Shown piece after piece: positions 1-7,184 of a DNA stretch of 54,249 bases. Location of the stretch: the NCBI GenBank assembly GCA_036676355.1, contig JAKFDA010000076.1, forward strand, positions 1-54,249, given 5' to 3'. A program made the translations under genes and the position numbers. This DNA comes from ZC4RG42 sp036676355. Its GTDB lineage: Bacteria; Pseudomonadota; Gammaproteobacteria; Burkholderiales; SG8-39. Position 1 is the first letter of the stretch. Every line of letters starts with the position of its first letter. The notes under the pieces were generated by a model. That model made no database searches and had not been told where the DNA came from. It saw only the letters and a list, made by a program, of their open reading frames with translations.

Positions 1-240
1 AATGACCATTTATGCTCTAGGACAATGGCTTGAGGTGAGTACTTGCGGCGGGAAGGAACGGTGGCAATCTGTAGTAAAGAACAGGTAACGCCACTCCTAA
101 AAAAACCGATTCGTGACAAGCGTGGCTGCCAGAGATGCCCTAGGTACGCCAAAACAATTATTAAATCCTACTGTCGATAACCGAGTTCTCCGCCACCGGC
201 TGACCTTCAACAAACATCGGAGTCGCTTTGAATTGCACTC

Positions 241-957
241 TTACTGCCCGTTCAGGAGTGCCGCGAGTCGCAACCCGGCGACGGTCAAGCGTTCTTCTGC
301 AATCGGCCTATACAGTTTCACATAGCTATCTGTCAGCTCATGTGCCGGATAGAACCGGTGGCCTGCAACGATTCTGCACGACTCTTCGGCCCAGGCCTCG
401 GGCCGGAAGCGCGTATCAGCAGTCGCTGTCTTGTTCTTCGAGTTTGAAGAGTTCACAAGCTCGACGTCCCAAACGCGGTGTAGATTACTGTTGCGCCCAC
501 CGACATTGAGTTGATACCGGTTGCCTCCTTGGTCGTCGCCGAAGCCGGCGTGTAGCGGCTGATGAATGTCTCCCACTAGGTGCACGAGGTATCGAAGCGC
601 CTTTAATCTCAACCGCGGGGATGGCGAAGTTTTGTAAACCTCAAGCTGATGCTTCAGCACTTCAACAATGCAATTTCCGTCACGACAGTCGCGCTCCTTG
701 TTGTACTTACATCCGGCGGGGCGCGGTAAATATACGTAGTGCCATGCGGCTGTGGATTCGGTCTTGGTCTCATCTGCCCATGTCGCGACAGCGAGCAAAT
801 TACGCACGTCCTCGAGCTTCATCAGCGCTTCAACCTCATGCTTCGCTTGAACGGTGAGATGTTGCTCGGCAATCTCAACGATGATGCGATGTCCTTCGAG
901 ACCCCACGCATACGCGAGGCTCGGAAGGCAGACTAAAAATGCCAGGGCTGTACGCAT
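241..957 (-). CDS. S1/P1-type zinc nuclease, secreted
   Basis: The product is a 238-residue single-strand-specific nuclease of the S1/P1 family, which uses a trinuclear zinc site to cleave RNA and single-stranded DNA and to remove 3'-phosphates. A signal peptide (residues 1-17) ends in AYA, leaving Trp18 as the mature N-terminus; in this family that Trp is itself a zinc ligand. All expected ligands can be assigned: Trp18, His23, Asp62, His73, His126, Asp130, His136, His160 and Asp164, including the run HLVGDIHQPLH. It is therefore probably active in the periplasm or outside the cell. The start overlaps the stop of a small upstream ORF (TAATG). It lies in an AT-richer patch and is likely acquired cargo with a role in nucleic acid scavenging. 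Confidence 0.93.
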   Translation of the reverse strand: MRTALAFLVCLPSLAYAWGLEGHRIIVEIAEQHLTVQAKHEVEALMKLEDVRNLLAVATWADETKTESTAAWHYVYLPRPAGCKYNKERDCRDGNCIVEVLKHQLEVYKTSPSPRLRLKALRYLVHLVGDIHQPLHAGFGDDQGGNRYQLNVGGRNSNLHRVWDVELVNSSNSKNKTATADTRFRPEAWAEESCRIVAGHRFYPAHELTDSYVKLYRPIAEERLTVAGLRLAALLNGQ

Positions 958-1112
958 TATTTTTCCCGGAATTTCGGAAACTGCCCGTCACCAGTTCCAC
1001 AGTTCGAGGCCGCCTTTGGGTCGAATGTCCTCGTATTCCATATTCGCTGCTTTTGATAAAAGCCTTTGCGGTCTTTGGCCGAAACCTTGACCGTCGGTTC
1101 GCCATCCACCAT
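957..1112 (-). CDS. Hypothetical small protein upstream of the nuclease
   Basis: This 51-codon ORF starts MVDGEPTVKV and ends GQFPKFREK. Its TAA stop shares one base with the nuclease ATG, the arrangement expected for translational coupling. The reading frame is blocked upstream by a TAA only five codons before the ATG. In the same frame before that stop there is more protein-like sequence (DLAVVERRAPAEPG), so this may be the tail of a longer gene broken by a stop. No clear Shine-Dalgarno sequence is seen and I recognise no family. It could be a leader, a remnant or chance. Confidence 0.3.
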   Translation of the reverse strand: MVDGEPTVKVSAKDRKGFYQKQRIWNTRTFDPKAASNCGTGDGQFPKFREK

Positions 1113-1167
1113 CGCATCGACGACTTATCCGGGCTCTGCAGGCGCGCGTCGCTCGACAACGGCTAAG

Positions 1168-1356
1168 TCACCGGGTCAACAACTTGTTGAAGCTCTTGCT
1201 GAGGTCTGGGCGTATTTCCTTCTGTCGCACTCGCAGAGGCGTAATGTGCTGCGCAATGCAGTGCGCGATGACGTCAAGGAAGAGCCGGCGATGCGGAACG
1301 CTTAGGGCTTTTCTCGTGGATCGGTTCTTGGTCATCTGCGCGAGTCCCAGCCACAT
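1168..1356 (-). CDS. Doubtful hypothetical protein, possibly a remnant
   Basis: This is a 62-residue basic ORF (begins MWLGLAQMTK, ends SFNKLLTR) between the DUF1841 end and the small ORF upstream of the nuclease. The frame is open further upstream to about 1509 but looks less protein-like there. An AGGAG sequence lies about 25 bases upstream, too far for a normal ribosome site. No family is recognised. The remaining bases from 1357 to 1556 hold nothing I can interpret. Given the degraded look of this patch, a gene remnant is as likely as a functional gene. Confidence 0.2.
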   Translation of the reverse strand: MWLGLAQMTKNRSTRKALSVPHRRLFLDVIAHCIAQHITPLRVRQKEIRPDLSKSFNKLLTR

Positions 1357-1556
1357 GGAACTACTGATTCTTCGCGGCGGCTCTCCTCGTTGAACAGATA
1401 GAGCTATTGGTCGTGCATCGCGTGTACCCGTTTTGCAAGTGTCTGAATCCAATATGGGTCCCACAGCAGATGCTAACGGTATCTGAAGCGCTGTAAGAGA
1501 CGATGACACTCCCTACGGCGAATGCGCTTATACGCTTGCAGACTTTTATAAATACA

Positions 1557-1587
1557 TGGTCGCCAGCGTAGTAACCACCCGTTATGC
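1557..1587 (-). repeat. Diverged copy of the 30-bp island-boundary repeat
   Basis: Read on the minus strand this contains ATAACGGGTGGTTACTACGC, one to a few bases per segment away from the repeat at 17813-17842, followed by GACCA at the matching position. Similarity to the 17813 copy extends inward: both continue with eight variable bases and then TAAAAGTCTG (here 1540-1549 on the plus strand as its complement). It lies between the end of the DUF1841 gene and the nuclease patch. Confidence 0.55.
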
Positions 1588-1653
1588 AGCAACCAAGCGC
1601 CGGGAGCGGCGAGAATCCGGAAGCACCGCGGCCTCGATGAAAATATCCGAGCC

Positions 1654-2076
1654 TTAACGGCGCCGCAGGCACTCCAGATAGGCCTCCGCATCCGGCGCGG
1701 CGCGATCGCGTTGCGCCCGCCATACCGTTTCTCCCAGACACTCCAGTACTTCATGCAGCGCCTCGTGGCGGTCGCCGCGCACATTGGCGAGGCGTTCGTA
1801 TTCGGCGCGTATCCCGGGCGGCTGATCGATCGAGAGCTGTTCCGCGATGGCGACGTGCATGCTCATGTGCAAAAACGGATTGGCCTGACCCTCTTCGGGC
1901 GTGTAGTCGCGATCGACAAAACGCTCGGGCTGATCCAGTACGTCGTGATACTCGGGATGCATCAGCGCGATTTCGACCGCAATGGTTTCCAGACCTTCCA
2001 GCGCTGCGCCCTGGCGGTACTTGCGCCAGGCATCGAAAAAGAACTGACGGACCTGCTCGCGACTGGGATTGAACAT
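1654..2076 (-). CDS. DUF1841 family protein
   Basis: A 140-residue soluble protein, matching my recollection of the DUF1841 family of beta- and gammaproteobacteria in length and sequence: it begins MFNPSREQVRQFFFDAWRKY and contains LMHPEYHDVL and NPFLHMSMHVAIAEQL. Function is unknown. It starts 20 bp after the nth stop and is probably the last gene of the pyrD-rsxB-nth unit. Its stop lies just outside the AT-richer nuclease patch, so it marks the edge of conserved chromosome here. Confidence 0.88.
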   Translation of the reverse strand: MFNPSREQVRQFFFDAWRKYRQGAALEGLETIAVEIALMHPEYHDVLDQPERFVDRDYTPEEGQANPFLHMSMHVAIAEQLSIDQPPGIRAEYERLANVRGDRHEALHEVLECLGETVWRAQRDRAAPDAEAYLECLRRR

Positions 2077-2096
2077 GACGCGCGTGATGGTTGGGG

Positions 2097-2774
2097 TTAA
2101 GCGCGCATTTTACGCGGCGCAGCGGCCTTGATCGGCTCCACCAGCATCGTCTTCGCCTTGTATTCGCACAAATCGACGATCAGGCAGCGCCAGCATTCCG
2201 GTTTGCGCGCGATGCAGACATAGCGCCCATGCAGGATCAGCCAGTGATGAGCATGCAATCGATACTGCCGTGGCACCAACTTCATCAATTTCGTTTCCAC
2301 TTCGACCACGTCCTTACCGGGCGCCAGCCCGGTGCGATTGGCGACGCGGAAAATATGCGTGTCCACGGCAATGGTCGGATGTCCGAAAACCGTGTTGAGA
2401 ATGACATTGGCCGTTTTGCGGCCCACGCCGGGCAGCGCTTCCAGCGCTTCGCGGTCGTCCGGCACTTCGCCGCCATGCTTCTCCATCAGCAGGCGGCAGG
2501 TTTCGATGATGTTCTTCCCCTTGCCGCGATATAGGCCGATGGTCTGGATGAAGGGTGCAAGACCCTCATAACCGAGTGCGTAAATCGCCGCCGGCGTGCT
2601 GGCCACAGGAAACAGCTTGCGCGTGGCGATATTCACGCCGCGGTCGGTCGCCTGCGCACTGAGGATGACCGCGACCAGCAGTTCGAACGGCGTGCGGTAT
2701 TCGAGTTCGGTCGTGGGCCGGGGATTCGCCGCTTCGAAGCGCGCGAAAATTTCGGCCCGCTTGCGCGGATTCAT
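2097..2774 (-). CDS. nth: Endonuclease III
   Basis: A 225-residue base-excision-repair DNA glycosylase/AP lyase that removes oxidised pyrimidines such as thymine glycol. The helix-hairpin-helix LPGVGRKTANVIL carries the catalytic Lys, and the catalytic Asp lies in AVDTHIFRV. The C-terminal [4Fe-4S] cluster ligands have the family spacing C-x6-C-x2-C-x5-C (CIARKPECWRCLIVDLC). Length fits the family, slightly extended at the C-terminus. The start overlaps the rsxB stop by four bases (ATGA), indicating translational coupling. Placing a cluster-containing repair enzyme behind a ferredoxin-type protein is a conserved order in this group. Confidence 0.96.
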   Translation of the reverse strand: MNPRKRAEIFARFEAANPRPTTELEYRTPFELLVAVILSAQATDRGVNIATRKLFPVASTPAAIYALGYEGLAPFIQTIGLYRGKGKNIIETCRLLMEKHGGEVPDDREALEALPGVGRKTANVILNTVFGHPTIAVDTHIFRVANRTGLAPGKDVVEVETKLMKLVPRQYRLHAHHWLILHGRYVCIARKPECWRCLIVDLCEYKAKTMLVEPIKAAAPRKMRA

Positions 2775-3403
2775 TTTCCGCCCGTCGCACTTGCCGCGCG
2801 ACGGGCGCGGGCGCGTTCCACCGCCGCACGCACGAACGCCTGTTTGGTCTCAGTGGTGGTCTCGGTGGCAATGGCGGGGCGCGCCAGTCGAGCGGCGCGT
2901 TCGGTCTCGTCGCGCTCGAGTCGGGCACGACGGCGATGCAGCCGGGCGCGCGCCGCGTCCGCGCGGTCGCGATCCCAATGCGCGTCTTCGCCGATGGCCG
3001 GAATCATGCTGATGCAATCGACCGGGCAGGGCGCGACACACAGGTCGCAGCCACTGCATAGGGTTGTCAGCACGGTATGCATCTGCTTAGGCGCACCGAC
3101 GATGGCGTCGACCGGGCAGGCCTGAATACAGAGCGTGCAGCCGATGCAGCGTGTCTCGTCGATCGACGCGACGTGTCGTGCGCGTTCCACGCCGTTGACC
3201 GGGTTGAGCGGTTTGACGGGGCGTTCGAGCAGTGCGGCGAGCGCTGCGATGCCTGTTGTGCCGCCGGGCGGACACTGATTGATGTCCGCCGTGCCGTCGG
3301 CGATGGCCTGCGCGTAGGGCTCGCATCCCGCGTAGCCGCATTTGGTGCATTGCGTCTGCGGCAGCAGCGCATCGATTTCGACGATGAGCGACGTGAGGTT
3401 CAC
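2771..3403 (-). CDS. rsxB: RnfB/RsxB-type ferredoxin-like electron carrier
   Basis: A 210-residue iron-sulfur protein related to the RnfB subunit of the Rnf/Rsx ion-translocating oxidoreductase. An N-terminal cluster motif has Cys19, Cys22, Cys27 and Cys44, and two ferredoxin [4Fe-4S] motifs follow at Cys86/89/92/96 and Cys116/119/122/126. The N-terminal membrane helix of classical RnfB is absent, and no other rnf gene is nearby, so it probably works as a stand-alone soluble electron carrier. The C-terminal 60 residues are Arg/Ala-rich and low in complexity. It overlaps pyrD upstream and nth downstream by four bases each. The name rests on homology; the redox partner is unknown. Confidence 0.88.
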   Translation of the reverse strand: MNLTSLIVEIDALLPQTQCTKCGYAGCEPYAQAIADGTADINQCPPGGTTGIAALAALLERPVKPLNPVNGVERARHVASIDETRCIGCTLCIQACPVDAIVGAPKQMHTVLTTLCSGCDLCVAPCPVDCISMIPAIGEDAHWDRDRADAARARLHRRRARLERDETERAARLARPAIATETTTETKQAFVRAAVERARARRAASATGGK

Positions 3404-4413
3404 CGTGTTGCCTCGACCGCTTCGGTCACCAGTTCAGGCCCGCGATAGATGAGCCCGCTGTAAAGCTGCACCAACGTCGCGCCGGCCGCCAGTTTGTCGG
3501 CGGCATCGGCGCCGCGCATGATGCCCCCCGCACCGATGACGGGAATGTCGTTGCCCAGCAGCGCGCCGAGTTTGCGCACGATTGCGGTGGCCTGCTGCGT
3601 CAGCGGTGCGCCGGAAAGGCCGCCCGTTTCGTCGGCGTGCGGCAGGCCGCGCACGGCATCGCGCGCAATGGTGGTGTTGGTGGCGATGACACCGTCGATG
3701 CCGTAACGTTTCAATGCATCGGCGATGGCGTGCAGGCCTTCGTCGTCGAGATCCGGTGCGATCTTCACGACCAGCGGCACGCGTTTTTTCGTGCTGCGTA
3801 TCAACGCTTCGCGGGTGCGCACGATCCGCTCCAGCAATGCGGCCAGTTCATCGGACTGCTGCAACTGGCGCAGGTTCTTTGTGTTCGGCGACGAGATGTT
3901 GATGGTGACGTAGCTCGCCAGGTCATAGACCTTTTCCAGACAGGCGACGTAATCGTCGGCGGCGCGCTCCACCGGCGTGTCGAAGTTCTTGCCGATGTTG
4001 ATGCCGAGAATGCCGTCGTAACGCGCACGCCGGACGTTTGCCACCAGCTTGTCCACGCCGTCGTTGTTGAAGCCCATGCGATTGACGATCGCCTGCGCTT
4101 CCGTGATGCGGAACAGGCGCGGACGCGGATTGCCGGGTTGGGGCCGCGGCGTGACGGTGCCGACCTCGATGAAGCCGAAGCCGAACGCGGCCAGCCCATC
4201 GATATGCGCGCCGTTCTTGTCCAGCCCCGCGGCGAGCCCGACCGGATTGGGGAAATCCAGTCCCATCGCCTGCACGCGTCGGCCGGCGATCGCCTTGCCG
4301 GGCAGGCCGGGGCCGCCCAATCGAGCCAGCAGATCGGCGGAAGTCAGAGCGAGTTCGTGAGCAGTTTCCGCGTCGAGACAAAACAGAAACGGCCGTGTCA
4401 GGGAATACAACAT
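3400..4413 (-). CDS. pyrD: Dihydroorotate dehydrogenase (quinone), class 2
   Basis: Oxidises dihydroorotate to orotate in pyrimidine synthesis, passing electrons through FMN to membrane quinone. The N-terminus MLYSLTRPFLFCLDAETAHE is the class 2 membrane-association region. FMN and substrate motifs follow: GLAAGLDKNG, NRMGFNNDG, NISSPNT (catalytic Ser), ATNTT, GGLSGAPL and IGAGGI. The frame opens 33 bases earlier, but the ATG at 4413 gives the standard 337-residue length, so it is preferred. It is coupled to rsxB by a four-base overlap. A 346-bp gap with a hairpin-rich element separates it from bpt upstream. Confidence 0.96.
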   Translation of the reverse strand: MLYSLTRPFLFCLDAETAHELALTSADLLARLGGPGLPGKAIAGRRVQAMGLDFPNPVGLAAGLDKNGAHIDGLAAFGFGFIEVGTVTPRPQPGNPRPRLFRITEAQAIVNRMGFNNDGVDKLVANVRRARYDGILGINIGKNFDTPVERAADDYVACLEKVYDLASYVTINISSPNTKNLRQLQQSDELAALLERIVRTREALIRSTKKRVPLVVKIAPDLDDEGLHAIADALKRYGIDGVIATNTTIARDAVRGLPHADETGGLSGAPLTQQATAIVRKLGALLGNDIPVIGAGGIMRGADAADKLAAGATLVQLYSGLIYRGPELVTEAVEATR

Positions 4414-4478
4414 GGGACGCGAGTTTAGCAGGCGAGTACACGCCACGGCGCGGTGGCGGTGCGCGTCACATTCGGCTT

Positions 4479-4638
4479 AGGGAATGTCTGATCAAGCGCC
4501 GAGGATGGTCGCGAGCGCGGGACCCGCGAAGGGCGGAGCAGGCTCCATCGGTGAAACCGATGGATGCGACCCCGCAGCGGGCTGTGAATGCGCCGATTCG
4601 TTCGCGTTCCTTCATGTGCCTTTGCGGTCGCATTCCCT
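4479..4638. repeat. 160-bp hairpin-rich element with short terminal inverted repeats (MITE-like)
   Basis: Lies in the 346-bp gap between bpt and pyrD (4414-4759), which holds no convincing gene. The outer ends are AGGGAATG (4479-4486) and CATTCCCT (4631-4638). Inside are a perfect 9-bp inverted repeat TCCATCGGT/ACCGATGGA (4544-4552 and 4556-4564), a 6-bp one CGCGGG/CCCGCG (4516-4528), and an 8-bp pair ATGCGACC/GGTCGCAT (4564-4571 and 4626-4633). No target duplication is evident. It could be a miniature transposable element, a dispersed intergenic repeat or a structured pyrD leader. The outer-end match is only 8 bp, so the transposon reading is tentative. Confidence 0.4.
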
Positions 4639-4759
4639 GAAGGGGTCCCTGCTACACGCCGGCACATGGCTGTACGAGCGAGGACAAAGGCAATCAATCG
4701 CTTATGCGAAACGAACCGGCGATCGCCTTGATCAAATAACCTTAATCAGAGTTTTTACG

Positions 4760-5497
4760 CTACTTGATTTCGTCGTCGCTCAGGCGCCGCCATTGGCCGT
4801 CGATCAGCCCTTCGATGGGACGAAAACGCGCCTTGTAGGCCATCTTGCGGCTGTCGCGTATCCAGTAGCCCAGATAAAGGTATGGAACACCGAGCGCGCG
4901 GCACTGCTCGATCTGCCACAGGATGTTGTACGTGCCGAGGCTGGATCCGGAGACGTCGGGGTCGAAGAATGTGTAGACCGACGACAGGCCGTCTGCGAGA
5001 AAATCGACGATGCTTACCATGACCAGCTTGCCCTGATCGCGGAACTCGATCAGCCGGGTGTTGACCCGGCTTTGCAGCAGAAAGTGCGAATACTGATCGC
5101 GACTGTCCTGATCCATGCCGCCGCCGGCATGCCGCGTCGCCTGATAGCGCAGGTAAAGTGTGTAGTGCTCGACGCGAAAGCGCAGACCCATTGCCGTCGC
5201 CTGCAGCTGTTCGTGGTGCTTCATGGCGCGACGCTGATAGCGCGACGCTTCGAATGTCGCGATCGGGATACGCACCGGCACGCAGGCGCGACAGGCGTCG
5301 CAATAAGGGCGGTAGGTGAAGATGCCGCTGCGGCGGAAGCCCAACTGCACCAGTTCGCCGTACAGTTCATTGCTGATCAGATGGCTTGGCGTCGCCACTT
5401 GCGAACGCGCGAGCCGGCCGCCCAGATAGCTGCACGGGTAGGGCGCCGTCACGTAGAACTGCAGAACGGCATGCGGCAGATCGTTAAGGTGCGACAT
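4760..5497 (-). CDS. bpt: Aspartate/glutamate leucyltransferase (arginyltransferase family)
   Basis: Transfers leucine from Leu-tRNA to N-terminal Asp or Glu of proteins, creating an N-degron for ClpS/ClpAP. The 245-residue length fits. The N-terminal part has YPCSYL and the cysteine region YCDACRACVPVRI; the C-terminal acyltransferase part has SSVYTFFDPD, LGTYNILWQIEQC and LYLGYWI, all familiar from this family. It starts 3 bp after the aat stop on the same strand, so the two N-degron transferases form one transcription unit. The order aat-bpt before pyrD is common in betaproteobacteria. Confidence 0.94.
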   Translation of the reverse strand: MSHLNDLPHAVLQFYVTAPYPCSYLGGRLARSQVATPSHLISNELYGELVQLGFRRSGIFTYRPYCDACRACVPVRIPIATFEASRYQRRAMKHHEQLQATAMGLRFRVEHYTLYLRYQATRHAGGGMDQDSRDQYSHFLLQSRVNTRLIEFRDQGKLVMVSIVDFLADGLSSVYTFFDPDVSGSSLGTYNILWQIEQCRALGVPYLYLGYWIRDSRKMAYKARFRPIEGLIDGQWRRLSDDEIK

Positions 5498-5500
5498 TGC

Positions 5501-6229
5501 TCATCTATCAGTGCTCGCTTCGTCCGTCGACGTTGCCGGGCTCGGCTCATCGCGATGCCACGCGTCGGCGACGTGATCACAGTCTATCAACCCGGACAGG
5601 CGTTGCGCGAATTCGCGGCGCGGAATGGGGCGCGCCCCGAGCGAGGCGAGATGTTCCGTTTCCATCTGGCAGTCGATCATGCCGAATCCCGCGGCGGCGA
5701 GTTGCCGCACCAGATGTACCAGCGCGATTTTCGATCCGTCGTTCACACGCGTAAACATCGATTCGCCATAGAACATTTTGCCGATCGCCACACCGTACAG
5801 CCCGCCCGCCAGTTGACCGTCGACCCAGGTCTCCACCGAGTGCGCATAACCGAGCGCATGCAGCCGACTATAGGCTTCCTGCATCGAGGGAACAATCCAG
5901 GTGCCCGATTCGCCGTGTCGCGGCCCGGCGCAGGCTTCCACCACCGCGTCGAAGGCGCTGTCGAAGCGCACTTCGTAAATTTTGTTGCGCAATGTCTTGG
6001 CGAGCGAGCGCGAAATCTTCAGCTCGGCCGGAAACAGCACCATGCGCGGATCGGGACTCCACCAGAGGATCGGATCGCCCTCTGAAAACCAGGGAAAAAT
6101 GCCCTGGCTGTATGCGCTCAGCAAGCGTTGCGGCGTTAAATCGCCGCCGACTGCGAGCAGGCCGTTCGGTTGCCGCAGCGCGGTGTCGAGCGGAGGGAAG
6201 CGGGAAGTGCGGTCCAGCCAGGCGATCAT
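5501..6229 (-). CDS. aat: Leucyl/phenylalanyl-tRNA-protein transferase
   Basis: A 242-residue enzyme that adds Leu or Phe to N-terminal Lys or Arg of proteins, marking them for ClpS-dependent degradation. Recognisable motifs are FPPLDTALRQPNGLLAVGGD, YSQGIFPWF, WWSPDPR, GESMF and FGMIDCQ. The last 20 residues (EPSPATSTDEASTDR) form a polar tail. The start at 6229 overlaps by an ATGA the end of an unassigned upstream frame, but no convincing gene was recognised there. It leads the aat-bpt unit. Confidence 0.95.
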   Translation of the reverse strand: MIAWLDRTSRFPPLDTALRQPNGLLAVGGDLTPQRLLSAYSQGIFPWFSEGDPILWWSPDPRMVLFPAELKISRSLAKTLRNKIYEVRFDSAFDAVVEACAGPRHGESGTWIVPSMQEAYSRLHALGYAHSVETWVDGQLAGGLYGVAIGKMFYGESMFTRVNDGSKIALVHLVRQLAAAGFGMIDCQMETEHLASLGARPIPRREFAQRLSGLIDCDHVADAWHRDEPSPATSTDEASTDR

Positions 6230-6556
6230 GGCGACAGACTGCCGCCGGGGACGGCGGTGGTCAAGTCCGCTTCGTAGGTGCCGTGGCGCGCGGTGCTATG
6301 GTTTGCGCGCACACGCATCCCGGCCGTCATCGAAGGGCCCACACGGTTACCGGCGGACGAGCGCGCTATTTCGGCTGAGACAGGGAAAGCCATGTCCGGT
6401 TCGCATCCGGCGTTTACGGCGCGTTGCGTTTCACTGTCGGATCTCGCCGTCCACCGCATACGTTCGACATCCCGGCTAAGGCAGTCGAAAGCCGAGGCGA
6501 AGGATCGAAACTAAGAGCAGTCGGCGCGAACGAAACGGACTCCGGCCCGAGGCCAA
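6230..6556. other. Intergenic region, no gene recognised
   Basis: A 327-bp gap between aat and the NUDIX gene, both on the minus strand. The best open frame is minus 6226-6459 (77 codons), whose TGA overlaps the aat ATG. Its product (ending EADLTTAVPGGSLSP) matches no family I know. The complementary plus frames are equally open, which is usual in GC-rich DNA. I see no terminator with a T-run. Presumably it contains the aat promoter. Confidence 0.4.
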
Positions 6557-7093
6557 TCACCTGGGTGGCGGAATGTCTTCGGTGTGGAGTCTGAAGCGAC
6601 CGGTTTTGCGATCTTCGTAATAGTGGCGCAACGTACTCGATACCGTGCGGAACGCGATGTCGTTCCAGGGAATATCGGCTTCGTCGAACAGTTTCACCTC
6701 GAGGCTTTCGATGCCGGGGCCGAAGTCGAGATCGAGCAGCGCGGCGCGATAGAACACGTGCACCTGGCTCACATGCGGCACTGACAGCACGCTGTACATA
6801 TCGCCCAGTTCGACGCGTGCATTCGCTTCTTCCATCGTCTCGCGCAGCGCAGCCTGTGCCACCGTTTCATCGTTTTCCATGAAGCCGGCGGGTAATGTCC
6901 AGTAACCGTGTCGCGGTTCGATTGCGCGTCGACACAGCAATACCTGGCCGCGCCACTCGGGCAGACAGCCGACGACCATGCGCGGATTCTGGTAGTGGAT
7001 GGTGGCGCAGGCATCGCATACGTAACGTGCCAGATTGTCGCCGGGCGGCACGCGATGTACGACCGGACCGCCACAGTTGGAGCAAAATTTCAT
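6557..7093 (-). CDS. NUDIX hydrolase with N-terminal zinc ribbon
   Basis: A 178-residue pyrophosphohydrolase acting on a nucleoside-diphosphate-linked compound; the substrate cannot be told from sequence. An N-terminal zinc ribbon has CSNCGG and CDAC (residues 4-7 and about 26-29). The Nudix box GFMENDETVAQAALRETMEE matches G-x5-E-x7-RE-U-x-EE, although the usual Gly after EE is replaced (EEANA). The architecture resembles zinc-ribbon NUDIX proteins of the NudC-like group. The start MKFCSNCGG at 7093 is preferred over an upstream ATG because it begins right at the zinc ribbon. It is divergent from the MoxR-like gene with 91 bp between the starts. Confidence 0.9.
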   Translation of the reverse strand: MKFCSNCGGPVVHRVPPGDNLARYVCDACATIHYQNPRMVVGCLPEWRGQVLLCRRAIEPRHGYWTLPAGFMENDETVAQAALRETMEEANARVELGDMYSVLSVPHVSQVHVFYRAALLDLDFGPGIESLEVKLFDEADIPWNDIAFRTVSSTLRHYYEDRKTGRFRLHTEDIPPPR

Positions 7094-7184
7094 CAGTGGG
7101 GAAGGCGCGAAAACTCGCGTACTATGATAACTCACAAGTTACGCGCGACTTCGCGCATCACCTTCGTTCACACAGTTCTATCAA

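Larger units (their letters stand above)
1..1587. mobile_element. Candidate inserted cassette carrying the S1/P1 nuclease (left end at window edge)
   Basis: This is an accessory patch, visibly AT-richer than the core genes that follow. Its right edge carries a diverged minus-oriented copy (about 1557-1587) of the repeat that bounds the TrkH patch at 17813-20328. The first 8 bases of the window (AATGACCA) match the inner end of the same repeat in plus orientation, so the patch is probably enclosed by inverted copies. It holds the nuclease gene and two doubtful small ORFs, and no transposase or integrase. The right boundary lies 66 bp from the stop of the core DUF1841 gene. The extent is an inference, because the left copy is cut by the window edge. 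Confidence 0.35.

Noticed and set aside
1361..1741. Minus-strand ORF spanning the edge of the DUF1841 gene
   Set aside because: It overlaps the end of DUF1841 in another frame and crosses the boundary repeat; apart from the short repeat-encoded peptide GGYYAGDH it has no protein-like features.
4425..4697. Minus-strand ORF of 90 codons between bpt and pyrD
   Set aside because: It coincides with the hairpin-rich element and has an Arg/Thr/Pro-rich composition without a family match or ribosome site.
4484..6085. Plus-strand open frame of 533 codons
   Set aside because: It is the antisense of bpt and aat, both well-supported families; long antisense frames are usual in GC-rich DNA.
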